From NCBI RefSeq assembly GCF_030692605.1, contig NZ_JAUYUD010000085.1, positions 1-64,000 on the forward strand: a stretch of 64,000 nucleotides of DNA, in the 5' to 3' direction. Source of the stretch: Lutibacter sp. (GTDB taxonomy: Bacteria; Bacteroidota; Bacteroidia; Flavobacteriales; Flavobacteriaceae). Below are positions 54,613 through 64,000 of the stretch, piece by piece. How positions within the stretch are numbered: the stretch's first letter is position 1; each line of letters begins with the position of its first letter. The notes under the pieces were generated by a model that saw nothing but the letters and a program-made list of their open reading frames with translations, was not told where the DNA came from and made no database searches. The position numbers and the translations under genes are program-made.

Positions 54613-55488
54613 TTGAAAGAAAGAATAAACTTACTTGTAACGGGTTCAAATGGTCAATTAGGACAAGAAATTAGAGAATTGGCTTCAAATTTTCGAGGTT
54701 ATAATTTCTTTTTTACTTCAAAAGCCGATTTAGATATTACTGATTTTCATGCTGTTGAAAATTTCATTTCTCAAAATAAAATAAAAGTTATTATAAACTG
54801 CGCTGCCTATACTCATGTGGATAAGGCGGAAGATGAAGCGCATTTAGCTCAAAATATAAACCACTTTGCAGTTAAAAATTTAGCTCAATTAGCTCAAAAA
54901 AATCAAATCAAGCTCATTCACATTTCTACAGATTATGTATTTGATGGAAATTCTGAAATTCCATATACGGAAAGTGCAGCAACAAACCCACAAAATGAAT
55001 ATGGTAGATCTAAATTGAACGGTGAAAATGCCATTTTAGAAATAAACCCAGCAAATTCTGTAATTATAAGAACTTCATGGCTGTATTCTAGTTATGGAAC
55101 TAATTTTGTGAAAAACATCATTAAATTGGCAAAGGAGAAGGATGAATTATCGGTTGTTTCAGACCAAATTGGTTCTCCTACTTACGCAAAAGATGTAGCA
55201 AGTTTTATTTTAAAAATTCTTCCAACGATTTCTAATAATAACGTTGAAATTTATCATTACACCAATTATGGGAGTTGTAGCTGGTTCGAATTTGCATCAG
55301 AAATTGTAAAAAATACAGCTTTGAAATGTGTAATTGTGCCAATTTCAACAGTAGAATTTAATGCAAAAGCCTATCGCCCAAAATTCAGTTTATTAGCAAC
55401 AACTAAAATTAAAAAAATAGGCAAAGTCTCTATTCCAAATTGGGAAACTTCTTTAAAAAATTGCATAAAAAAATTGAATTTAAGGTAG
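54613..55488 (+). CDS. rfbD: dTDP-4-dehydrorhamnose reductase
   Basis: An SDR-family enzyme of 291 residues that completes dTDP-L-rhamnose. The cofactor motif is VTGSNGQLGQEI, the catalytic pair is in NEYGRSKLNGE, and ISTDYVFDG is diagnostic for RmlD. The start is TTG, one base after the rfbC stop; no ATG precedes the Rossmann motif. Confidence 0.93.
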   Translation: MKERINLLVTGSNGQLGQEIRELASNFRGYNFFFTSKADLDITDFHAVENFISQNKIKVIINCAAYTHVDKAEDEAHLAQNINHFAVKNLAQLAQKNQIKLIHISTDYVFDGNSEIPYTESAATNPQNEYGRSKLNGENAILEINPANSVIIRTSWLYSSYGTNFVKNIIKLAKEKDELSVVSDQIGSPTYAKDVASFILKILPTISNNNVEIYHYTNYGSCSWFEFASEIVKNTALKCVIVPISTVEFNAKAYRPKFSLLATTKIKKIGKVSIPNWETSLKNCIKKLNLR

Positions 55489-55583
55489 TGTCTTTTGGAG
55501 ATTAGGATACTAATTACCTAACTGGTTTTTTGTATATTTGGAACTTTAAAATTAATAATCTGTAAATTAATACTCAAAACACT

Positions 55584-56597
55584 ATGAAATCAATTTTAAT
55601 TACAGGAGGTGCGGGATTTATTGGTTCAAATCTTGTTGAATATTTGGTTGAAAAATATCCAGATTATCAATTTACAGTGATTGATTCTTTAACATATGCA
55701 GGAAATTTAAAAAATTTGAAAGCTGTTAAAAAAGCACCAAATTTTACTTTTGTAAATGGCGATATTTGTGACAGAAGTTTGGTAGAGCGTGTATTTCAAC
55801 ATTATTACATTAATGGTGTAATGCATTTAGCGGCTGAATCTCACGTAGATAACTCAATATCTAATCCAGGAATTTTTATTGAAACAAACGTAAATGGAAC
55901 GTTTAATTTGGTTGATGTTGCTTATAAATATTGGATGGAACAGCCATTTATGTTTAAAAGAGGATTCGAAAACAGCATGTTTTTGCATGTTTCAACAGAT
56001 GAGGTGTATGGAACTTTAGGTGAAACAGGCTTATTTACTGAAAACACACCTTACGCTCCAAATTCACCATATAGTGCTTCAAAAGCAAGTAGTGATTTTA
56101 TTGTAAGAAGCTATCACCACACGTATGGAATGAATACTGTTATTACAAATTGTTCAAATAATTACGGACCAAAACAACATAATGAAAAATTAATTCCAAC
56201 GGTAATTAGAAAAGCATTGGCTGGTGAAGAAATTCCTATTTATGGAGATGGAAAAAATGTGAGAGATTGGTTATATGTTTTAGACCATTGTGTAGGTTTG
56301 GACTTAGCATATCACAAAGGAATAAGTGGAGAAGTTTATAATATTGGCGGAAATAATGAGCAAAATAACAATTACATTGCCAATAAAATTTGTGAGTTGT
56401 TAGATGAATTGGCTCCATTATCTAAAACGAGTTATAAAAATCAGATTAGTTATGTGAAGGATAGAGCTGGTCACGATTTTAGATATGCGATTGATGCTTC
56501 TAAAATTGAAAGTGATTTGGGATGGAAAGCAAATGAAAACTTCGATTCAGGTATTAAAAAAACAGTAGAATGGTATTTGAAAAAATATAAAAAATAG
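55584..56597 (+). CDS. rfbB: dTDP-glucose 4,6-dehydratase
   Basis: An extended SDR of 337 residues. It has ITGGAGFIGSNLVEYL, HLAAESHVDNSI, the active-site STDEVYGTLGE and YSASKASSDFIVRSY. It is the second step of the rhamnose pathway but the last of the four genes, 95 bases after rfbD, with a possible internal promoter. Confidence 0.95.
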   Translation: MKSILITGGAGFIGSNLVEYLVEKYPDYQFTVIDSLTYAGNLKNLKAVKKAPNFTFVNGDICDRSLVERVFQHYYINGVMHLAAESHVDNSISNPGIFIETNVNGTFNLVDVAYKYWMEQPFMFKRGFENSMFLHVSTDEVYGTLGETGLFTENTPYAPNSPYSASKASSDFIVRSYHHTYGMNTVITNCSNNYGPKQHNEKLIPTVIRKALAGEEIPIYGDGKNVRDWLYVLDHCVGLDLAYHKGISGEVYNIGGNNEQNNNYIANKICELLDELAPLSKTSYKNQISYVKDRAGHDFRYAIDASKIESDLGWKANENFDSGIKKTVEWYLKKYKK

Positions 56598-56698
56598 TTC
56601 TAGAAATCTATTAAGTTGAATATACTCTTGCTGATAAAAGGAGGTAAATTAATTTGTTTGTTAAAAGTAATTATTAAAAATGAAGTTTGAAATATAAA

Positions 56699-57982
56699 AT
56701 GTCAAAAGAAATTAAAATAGCAATTATAGGTTTAGGATACGTTGGCTTACCTTTAGCACGTTTGTTTGCAACTAAATTCCCAGTTATTGGGTATGATATA
56801 AATGATGGACGTGTTGTTGAATTAAATAAGGGAATTGATAAAACTTTAGAGGTTGAAAAAGAGATGCTCTTGGATGTTTTGGTGCATAAACTCTCAAATG
56901 AAAATGGACTTTTTTGCACAACTGATATAAATGATATAAATGAATGTAATTACTTTATAATTACAGTTCCGACCCCAGTTGATAAAAATAGTAAGCCAGA
57001 TTTAACACCTTTAATTAAATCTAGTGAGGCTGTTGGAACCGTTTTAAAGAAAAATGATATTGTAATTTATGAATCTACGGTTTACCCTGGGGCAACCGAA
57101 GAAGTGTGTATTCCAATATTAGAAAAAATTTCAGGTTTAATTTTTAATAAAGATTTTTTTGCAGGATACTCACCGGAACGTATTAATCCTGGTGATAAAT
57201 TGCACACTGTTGAAAAAATTAAAAAAGTGACTTCAGGCTCAACAGTTGAAATTGGTAAAAAAGTAGATGCATTATATGCATCAGTAATTATTGCAGGAAC
57301 TCATTTAGCGCCTTCCATTAAAGTAGCTGAAGCCGCCAAAGTAATAGAAAATTCACAGCGAGACATAAATATTGCTTTTGTAAATGAATTAGCTAAAATA
57401 TTTAATATTTTAAAAATTGATACACAAGCGGTATTAGAAGCGGCAGCCACTAAATGGAATTTTATGCCATTTAAACCTGGTTTGGTGGGCGGTCACTGTA
57501 TTGGGGTTGATCCATATTATTTGGCGCAAAAAGCTCAAGAAGTTGGCTATCATCCAGAAATTATTTTGGCTGGTCGTAGAATGAACGATAGTATGGGGCA
57601 ATATGTGGCAAGTGAAGTAATTAAATTATTTGTAAAACACGATGTGAAAATTAAAAATGCAAACGTGTTGGTTATGGGTATTACTTTTAAAGAGAATTGT
57701 CCAGATGTTAGAAATACAAGGGTAGTTGATGTTATAAATTGTTTAAGAGGTTTTGAAACTAATGTGACCATTTTTGATCCATGGGCAAATCCTGAGGAGG
57801 TTAAACAAGAATACAATGAAATTACTGTACAACAAATGCCTTCAAAAAAGTTTGATGCCATTGTTATAACAGTTGCACATCAAGAATTTTTAAATATGGA
57901 CTTAAATAAATTCTTACATAAAAACGGAATAATTTACGATGTTAAAGGAGTGTATGAAGGAGAGATTCACGGAAAATTGTAG
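56699..57982 (+). CDS. UDP-N-acetylhexosamine/uronate-type nucleotide sugar dehydrogenase (WecC/TviB family)
   Basis: 427 residues of the UDP-glucose/GDP-mannose dehydrogenase superfamily. Features are AIIGLGYVGLPLARLF at the N terminus, ENSQRDINIAFVNELA, and the catalytic Cys in GLVGGHCIGVDPYYLA. The latter wording separates WecC/TviB-like enzymes (acting on UDP-GlcNAc-derived sugars) from plain UDP-glucose dehydrogenases. I start at ATG 56699; the TTG at 56687 is unlikely. It adjoins ugd and the WbpB-like gene, consistent with uronic acid sugars in a capsule or O-chain. Confidence 0.87.
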   Translation: MSKEIKIAIIGLGYVGLPLARLFATKFPVIGYDINDGRVVELNKGIDKTLEVEKEMLLDVLVHKLSNENGLFCTTDINDINECNYFIITVPTPVDKNSKPDLTPLIKSSEAVGTVLKKNDIVIYESTVYPGATEEVCIPILEKISGLIFNKDFFAGYSPERINPGDKLHTVEKIKKVTSGSTVEIGKKVDALYASVIIAGTHLAPSIKVAEAAKVIENSQRDINIAFVNELAKIFNILKIDTQAVLEAAATKWNFMPFKPGLVGGHCIGVDPYYLAQKAQEVGYHPEIILAGRRMNDSMGQYVASEVIKLFVKHDVKIKNANVLVMGITFKENCPDVRNTRVVDVINCLRGFETNVTIFDPWANPEEVKQEYNEITVQQMPSKKFDAIVITVAHQEFLNMDLNKFLHKNGIIYDVKGVYEGEIHGKL

Positions 57983-58064
57983 TTAATTAAATAAAAAATC
58001 AACTAGAATTTTAAGAAAAGCACCAAAAATATTTTAAAATTAAGATTAAATAATATTAAAAGAA

Positions 58065-59390
58065 ATGAACATTACAGTTGTAGGATCAGGATATGTTGGA
58101 TTAGTATCAGGAACATGTTTTTCTGAAATGGGCAATAAAGTAACTTGTGTAGATATTGACGAAACAAAGATATTGAAGCTAAAGGAAGGTATAATTCCAA
58201 TTTATGAGCCTGGTTTGGAACCAATGATATTGAAAAATGTAGCAAGTAGCAATTTATTTTTTACAACAAATATTAATGATGCTATAAAAAATGCCGAAAT
58301 TGTTTTTATAGCGGTAGGCACACCAATGGGAGATGATGGCTCTGCAGATTTGCAATATGTGATTTCCGTTGCAATTTCTATTGGTAAAGTGTTGGAACAT
58401 AGTATTGTGGTTGTAGACAAGTCAACGGTGCCAGTAGGCACAGCAGATAAAGTAAAAGCTGCCATTCAAAATGAATTGGATAAAAGAGGTAAAAACATTT
58501 CTTTTGATGTAGTTTCAAATCCAGAATTTCTAAAAGAAGGTGCTGCGATTATTGATTTTATGAAACCAGACCGTGTTGTTATTGGTGCCGATAGCGACCA
58601 TGCAATTCAAAAAATGAAACAATTGTATGCGCCATTTTGCATGTCACATGATAGATTTATAACAATGGATGTTCGTTCAGCGGAAATGACTAAATATGCC
58701 GCAAATGCAATGTTAGCTACAAAAATTTCATTTATGAATGAGATCGCAAATATTTGCGAAAAAGTAGGTGCAGATGCAAATCAAGTTCGTATTGGAATTG
58801 GATCAGACAGTAGAATAGGGTACAGTTTTATTTATCCAGGCTGTGGTTATGGAGGATCTTGTTTTCCAAAAGATGTAAAAGCGTTGAAAAAAATAGCATC
58901 TGAACATAATTATAATGCTAAAATAATTACGGCTGTTGAAGATGTTAATGATACACAAAAACTTGTAATTGCAGAAAAAATTATAAAGCGGTTTGGAGAA
59001 AACTTGAACGGATTCACATTTGGTATGTGGGGATTAGCTTTTAAACCAGGAACCGATGATATGCGTGAAGCACCAGCCATTTATGTGATTAATGAACTTG
59101 TAAAGCGTGGCGCTAAAATTATTACTTTTGACCCAAAAGCTATGGATGAAGCAAAAAGTTTTTATTTAAAAGGATTAGAAAAAGTTGAATATGCAACTTC
59201 AAAATACGAAGTCTTACCAAACTCTGATGCCTTAATTTTACTTACAGAATGGAAAGAATTTCGGTCACCAGATTTTGATGAAATTAAAAAATTATTAAAA
59301 AATCCAATTATTTTCGATGGTAGAAACCAGTACAATGCGTTCAATTTAGAGGAAAAAGGATTTGAATATTATCAAATAGGTAAGAATTAA
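58065..59390 (+). CDS. ugd: UDP-glucose 6-dehydrogenase
   Basis: A 441-residue enzyme that oxidises UDP-glucose to UDP-glucuronate with NAD. It has ITVVGSGYVGLVSGTCF, STVPVGTADKVKAAI, VVSNPEFLKEGAAI, TKYAANAMLATKISFMNE and the catalytic Cys in CGYGGSCFPKDVKAL. It lies 82 bases after its WecC-type paralogue and upstream of the WbpB-like oxidoreductase. Confidence 0.94.
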   Translation: MNITVVGSGYVGLVSGTCFSEMGNKVTCVDIDETKILKLKEGIIPIYEPGLEPMILKNVASSNLFFTTNINDAIKNAEIVFIAVGTPMGDDGSADLQYVISVAISIGKVLEHSIVVVDKSTVPVGTADKVKAAIQNELDKRGKNISFDVVSNPEFLKEGAAIIDFMKPDRVVIGADSDHAIQKMKQLYAPFCMSHDRFITMDVRSAEMTKYAANAMLATKISFMNEIANICEKVGADANQVRIGIGSDSRIGYSFIYPGCGYGGSCFPKDVKALKKIASEHNYNAKIITAVEDVNDTQKLVIAEKIIKRFGENLNGFTFGMWGLAFKPGTDDMREAPAIYVINELVKRGAKIITFDPKAMDEAKSFYLKGLEKVEYATSKYEVLPNSDALILLTEWKEFRSPDFDEIKKLLKNPIIFDGRNQYNAFNLEEKGFEYYQIGKN

Positions 59391-59421
59391 AAATTTGATT
59401 TAGTTTGTAATTAAAACTTAA

Positions 59422-60420
<999 letters not shown>

Positions 60421-60796
60421 TTGGCATCTATTTGACTTTTGAAATTGATTAAAAAGAGTCTAAATTTGTGTTCTTTCTTTTAGGCTTCATAATATCAATC
60501 TTTAAATTTAGATTAGTCGCATGTAGTTATTAAATTGACAATTATAAGATTGGTTAAAACGTTAAAATTATTTTTATTTTAATTGTGTTATTAATTTTTA
60601 CAACCTATTTGTCAAAAATAGTAGATACCTAGCTTTTAATTATTTATAAATTGAGAATAAAACGAAGTATTTATTATTGATTTATAAATAATTAAACCAT
60701 TTTTATGAAAATTACTTAAACTTTCTCTTTTTTTTCTTTTTTTTCTTTTTTTATTAAAATTAATGTATAGATTTGTGCTTTTATAAACAGAAAACA
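60421..60796 (+). promoter_or_regulatory. Gap before the aromatic operon, with its promoter
   Basis: No gene in 376 AT-rich bases. A pyrimidine tract (60720-60751, mostly T with C) precedes TAGATTTG (60768-60775), a full match to the -7 consensus. Transcription would begin near 60782, about 15 bases before the leader peptide. Confidence 0.55.
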
Positions 60797-60856
60797 ATGT
60801 CGAACAACATTTGGAATAGCTTCTATTTTTACTTTTATTTTAGCAATAAAGGATGA
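60797..60856 (+). CDS. Aromatic leader peptide (Phe/Tyr-rich, 19 aa)
   Basis: A 19-residue frame, MSNNIWNSFYFYFYFSNKG, with seven alternating Phe and Tyr codons in a row and one Trp. It is followed 39 bases later by an intrinsic terminator and then pheA. The segment TGAGGCTT at 60854-60861 overlaps the stop codon and can pair, with G-U wobbles, to GAGTCTCG (60893-60900), which includes the terminator's 5' arm. Ribosome stalling on Phe/Tyr codons would allow this antiterminator, and completion would mask it. This is the arrangement of classical phe attenuators. Confidence 0.82.
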   Translation: MSNNIWNSFYFYFYFSNKG

Positions 60857-60895
60857 GGCTTTGCATGTGTAATTTAAAAATTTATAATCACTGAG

Positions 60896-60922
60896 TCTCG
60901 AAAAATTTCGAGATTTTTTTTT
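60896..60922 (+). terminator. Attenuator terminator of the aromatic operon
   Basis: TCTCGAA and TTCGAGA pair around a short A/T loop (60896-60913), followed by T9. It lies between the Phe/Tyr leader peptide and the pheA start. Confidence 0.85.
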
Positions 60923-60953
60923 GGATAAAAATGAAAATAATATAATAAAAAAT

Positions 60954-61769
60954 ATGAAAGTTGCAATTCAAGGAATCAAAGGTTCTTTTCATCATATAGT
61001 TGCCGAAAAATATTTTGGGAAAAACATAGATCTAGTAGAATGTTTGTCGTTTAGCGAAATGCCAAATTTGTTAGAAACTAACAAAGCAGATGTTATTGTG
61101 ATGGCAATTGAAAATTCTATTGCTGGTAGTATACTACCAAATTACGCTCTAATTGATGCTCATAATTTAGCTATATCTGGGGAATATTATTTACCAGTGC
61201 ATCATAATTTAATGGCGTTAAAAGGACAAGGTATTTCTGATATTCAAGAAGTGTATTCGCATCCTATGGCGTTATTGCAATGTCATAATTTCTTTAAAAA
61301 TCATCCTCACATAAAGCTTATTGAGGATAAAGATACCGCTTCAGTTGCGCAAAGAATTCAGGTAAATAAGTTAAAAGGAGTTGGGGCTATTGCTAGTGAC
61401 TTGGCTGCAAAAACTTACCAATTAGATATCTTGGCACCTAAAATTCAAACGATAAAAGATAACATGACACGTTTTTTTATTTTAACAAATTCGAAATCTA
61501 AAAATAGTGTTTCAGCTAATAAAGCATCGATTAAATTCACAGCAAGTCATAAAACAGGTAGTTTGGCAGAAATTTTAACCATTTTGGCAAGGCACGAATT
61601 AAATTTATCGAAAATTCAATCAATGCCTGTGATAGAAACCCCTTGGAAATATGCTTTTTTCTCTGATTTTGTTTTTAGTAGTTATGCCAATTATTATAAT
61701 GCAATTAATGAAATTAAAGATAAAGTTGAAACGCTTCAAATACTTGGAGAATATAGCAATGGAAAGTAA
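60954..61769 (+). CDS. pheA: Prephenate dehydratase
   Basis: It converts prephenate to phenylpyruvate. The 271 residues have the dehydratase lobes (IQGIKGSFHHIVAEKYF, AIENSIAGSILPNY), the catalytic DNMTRFFIL and a C-terminal ACT domain (HKTGSLAEILTIL, NLSKIQSMPV) that usually binds phenylalanine. There is no fused chorismate mutase. I chose ATG 60954 at the conserved MKVAIQG. The TTG at 60921 would lie in the terminator T-tract. Confidence 0.93.
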   Translation: MKVAIQGIKGSFHHIVAEKYFGKNIDLVECLSFSEMPNLLETNKADVIVMAIENSIAGSILPNYALIDAHNLAISGEYYLPVHHNLMALKGQGISDIQEVYSHPMALLQCHNFFKNHPHIKLIEDKDTASVAQRIQVNKLKGVGAIASDLAAKTYQLDILAPKIQTIKDNMTRFFILTNSKSKNSVSANKASIKFTASHKTGSLAEILTILARHELNLSKIQSMPVIETPWKYAFFSDFVFSSYANYYNAINEIKDKVETLQILGEYSNGK

Positions 61770-61770
61770 T

Positions 61771-62928
61771 ATGATTAAAAAAGCAGACAGATTAAACAGT
61801 GTTTCAGAATACTATTTCTCAAAAAAATTGAGGGAGGTTGATCAATTGATTCAACAAGGCAAACCTGTAATTAATATTGCCATAGGTAGCCCCGATTTAA
61901 ATCCTTCTAAAGAGGTAATTGACGCTCTACATGAGGCAATGGTTTTGCCAAAAGTAAACCAATATCAGAGTTATAAAGGGATTCCAGCATTAAGAGAATC
62001 TATGGCCAATTTTTACCAAAACTTTTATGAAGTCGCATTAAATTCCAATGAAGAAATTTTACCATTAATGGGTTCTAAAGAAGGAATAATGCAAATTTCA
62101 TTGGCATTTTTGAATAAAGGTAATCAAGTTTTAATTCCAAATCCTGGCTATCCAACCTATACTTCTGTAACCAATTTGGTAGAAGCAAAACCACTTTTTT
62201 ATAATTTAAATGAAGAAGAAAATTGGTTGCCTAATTTTAATGAAATTGAAAAAAATGATTTGTCGAATGTTAAATTAATGTGGATTAATTATCCTCATAT
62301 GCCTACAGGAGCAACTGCAACGCTAAAAAATTTCGAAAAAATTATTTCCTTTGCAAAAAAGCATCAAATATTAGTTGTAAATGACAATCCGTATAGCTTT
62401 ATATTAAATGAAAATCCCTTGAGTATATTACAAGTTGATGGAGCTAAGGAAATTGCTATTGAACTTAATTCGTTAAGTAAATCGTTTAACATGGCTGGTT
62501 GGCGTGTTGGAATGGTTGTTGGGAATTCTGAATTTATGAATACAATTTTACAAGTAAAAAGTAATATGGATTCTGGAATGTTTTTAGGAATTCAAAAAGG
62601 AGCAATTGCTGCTCTAAATTTGTCTAATAACTGGTTTAATGAATTAAATGCTACCTATTTAAGAAGGAGAGAAATTCTTTGGAAAATTTTTGATTTGTTG
62701 GATTGTGTTTATCAAAAAGAAGCAGTTGGATTATTTGTTTGGGGAAAATTACCATCTGAAATTAAATGTGAAAATTTTACAGATCAATTATTATATGAAA
62801 ATAATATTTTTATAACCCCAGGTACGGTTTTTGGAAGCAATGGTGAAGGATATATTAGAGCCTCATTATGTGTTTCAGAAGCTATTTTAGAAGAGGTATT
62901 ACAACGCTTAATTGAAGCAAAAAAGTAG
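61771..62928 (+). CDS. Aromatic-operon aminotransferase (class I/II)
   Basis: A fold-type I aminotransferase of 385 residues with NIAIGSPDLNPSKEV, LIPNPGYPTYTS and the PLP lysine in LNSLSKSFNMAGWRVGM. Between pheA and tyrA it probably transaminates phenylpyruvate and 4-hydroxyphenylpyruvate, or prephenate. ATG 61771 (MIKKADRLNSV) follows the pheA stop by one base; ATG 61759 is also possible and would overlap pheA. Confidence 0.85.
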   Translation: MIKKADRLNSVSEYYFSKKLREVDQLIQQGKPVINIAIGSPDLNPSKEVIDALHEAMVLPKVNQYQSYKGIPALRESMANFYQNFYEVALNSNEEILPLMGSKEGIMQISLAFLNKGNQVLIPNPGYPTYTSVTNLVEAKPLFYNLNEEENWLPNFNEIEKNDLSNVKLMWINYPHMPTGATATLKNFEKIISFAKKHQILVVNDNPYSFILNENPLSILQVDGAKEIAIELNSLSKSFNMAGWRVGMVVGNSEFMNTILQVKSNMDSGMFLGIQKGAIAALNLSNNWFNELNATYLRRREILWKIFDLLDCVYQKEAVGLFVWGKLPSEIKCENFTDQLLYENNIFITPGTVFGSNGEGYIRASLCVSEAILEEVLQRLIEAKK

Positions 62929-62930
62929 TT

Positions 62931-63779
62931 ATGGAAAAATTAGTAATTATCGGTTTGGGATTAGTAGGTGGTTCTTTAGCTCTTGATTTAAAAAAGAGAT
63001 TGGGCTATCAAGTTTTTGGAATTGATCATAATCCGGAACATATTAAAAAAGCGTTGGAATTAGGAGTTATTGATGCTGAAATAAATCTTTCAGATCTTAA
63101 AGATGCATCAGTTGTTGTAATAGCAGTTCCAGTTGATAAAATTGCGAAAATTACTGCTACTGTATTAGATGAAATATCTGAAAATACATTGGTTTTTGAT
63201 GTTGGGTCGGTTAAAAATGAAATTTGTAAAGCACTTAAAAACCATCCGAAAAGGAAAAATTATGTAGCTGCTCATCCGCTTGCTGGAACAGAATTTTCGG
63301 GCCCGGAAGCTGCAATTTATGATTTGTTTGATGAAAAAGTAAATATTATTTGTGAAGTTGAAAAAACGGATTGGAAAATTTTAGATAAAGCCCTAGGAAT
63401 TTTTAAAAAATTGAATATGCGAATTAAAATGATGAACCCTGAGGAGCACGATAGACACATTGCCTATGTTTCTCACTTATCACATGTTAGTTCCTTTATG
63501 TTAGGAAAAACGGTGTTGGGAATTGAAAAAAACGAACAATATATTTTTGATATGGCAAGTACTGGTTTTGCTTCAACGGTTCGTTTGGCAAAAAGTTCTC
63601 CAGCAACATGGGCACCAATTTTTTTAGAGAATAAAGAAAATATAATCAGTTCTTTAGAGGAGTATATTAAAAATTTAGTGGAATTTAAAGAGTTAATTGC
63701 AGCCAATAATGGTGATGCAATTAAGGAGATAATGAGTGATACTAATTATATAAAATCAGTTTTAAAAGGAATTAAATAA
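62931..63779 (+). CDS. tyrA: Prephenate dehydrogenase
   Basis: It oxidises prephenate to 4-hydroxyphenylpyruvate for tyrosine. The 282 residues carry the NAD motif VIIGLGLVGGSLALDLK, AHPLAGTEFSGPEAA with the catalytic His region and SHLSHVSSFMLGK. It starts two bases after the aminotransferase stop, in the same operon. Confidence 0.94.
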   Translation: MEKLVIIGLGLVGGSLALDLKKRLGYQVFGIDHNPEHIKKALELGVIDAEINLSDLKDASVVVIAVPVDKIAKITATVLDEISENTLVFDVGSVKNEICKALKNHPKRKNYVAAHPLAGTEFSGPEAAIYDLFDEKVNIICEVEKTDWKILDKALGIFKKLNMRIKMMNPEEHDRHIAYVSHLSHVSSFMLGKTVLGIEKNEQYIFDMASTGFASTVRLAKSSPATWAPIFLENKENIISSLEEYIKNLVEFKELIAANNGDAIKEIMSDTNYIKSVLKGIK

Positions 63780-63798
63780 TAGTGAAATATTAAATAAA

Positions 63799-64000
63799 AT
63801 GGAAATAAATAAGGAAAACAGAAAGTGGTTAGACAGCATGAATTTAACACATCCGATTGTTATTGCTGGTCCATGTAGTGCAGAAACAGAAGAGCAAGTG
63901 TTAAAAACAGCTCATCTTTTGAAAAACACAGATACAAATGTGTTTAGAGCTGGTATATGGAAACCAAGAACGAGACCAGGCGGATTTGAAGGTGTTGGTG
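63799..64000 (+). CDS. 3-deoxy-7-phosphoheptulonate (DAHP) synthase, N-terminal part
   Basis: The frame opens at ATG 63799 and runs off the window after 67 codons. The sequence HPIVIAGPCSAETEEQVLKT and FRAGIWKPRTRPGGFEGVG is the start of a type I DAHP synthase barrel. In Bacteroidota this gene is often fused to a C-terminal chorismate mutase, which would complete the operon; the missing 3' end would show this. Confidence 0.88.
   Translation, partial: MEINKENRKWLDSMNLTHPIVIAGPCSAETEEQVLKTAHLLKNTDTNVFRAGIWKPRTRPGGFEGVG

Overview
The window is AT-rich (roughly one third G+C by eye) chromosomal DNA from a member of the Bacteroidota, almost certainly a Flavobacteriaceae species. The grounds are Bacteroidota-type promoters (TTG, 19 bases, TAnnTTTG), frequent TTG/GTG starts, SC-type lipoprotein signals, a split metH, DUF4407 and DUF2061 genes, and flavobacterial-type dispersed repeats. 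The genus cannot be fixed from the sequence. No prophage, CRISPR array or rRNA was seen; there is one tRNA (Asp, GTC).

Layout. 1-1076: an IS630-type element with a frameshifted transposase, abutting a 5'-truncated methyltransferase gene. 1630-11000: housekeeping genes (nadBA, ilvE, mnmD, a membrane GT2 with a flippase-like partner, ruvC, hemW). 11155-21433: an AraC regulator divergent from a seven-gene cluster that reads as hydroxyproline peptide catabolism: two lipoprotein peptidases, 4-hydroxyproline epimerase, D-hydroxyproline dehydrogenase, a DapA-family deaminase and an alpha-ketoglutaric semialdehyde dehydrogenase. 21451-44020: a sulfur and methionine block with metK, metY, a metX-thrA fusion, metZ, the sulfate assimilation operon (DUF2061, cysH, cysD, cysN, PiT permease, sulfite reductase with a C-terminal extension, siroheme genes), split metH and metF. 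44137-47701: trxA, DUF58, tRNA-Asp, DUF4407, phnA. 47802-52709: four paralogous lipoprotein genes. 53181-60420: dTDP-rhamnose and UDP-uronate genes of a surface polysaccharide locus. 60797-64000: an aromatic amino acid operon (pheA, aminotransferase, tyrA, start of a DAHP synthase) behind a leader peptide.

Regulation is the most striking theme. metY is preceded by two tandem attenuators, each a short Cys/Met-codon-rich peptide followed by an intrinsic terminator. The aromatic operon has a Phe/Tyr-rich leader peptide with a terminator and a plausible antiterminator. metK carries a SAM-II-type riboswitch, while metX-thrA and metH carry SAM-I riboswitches. Methionine supply is therefore governed by three kinds of RNA device within about 16 kb.

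The second theme is in-frame insertion by GC-rich palindromes. Four pairs of inverted CCCCC/GGGGG hairpins lie in or next to cysD, cysN and metH. One pair encloses a complete DUF559 (Vsr-like) nuclease domain, inserted in frame inside the cobalamin part of methionine synthase. These are the best candidates here for a poorly described mobile system. The lipoprotein array, in which ends are shared and middles differ in a mosaic fashion, is the other candidate for an active diversification process.
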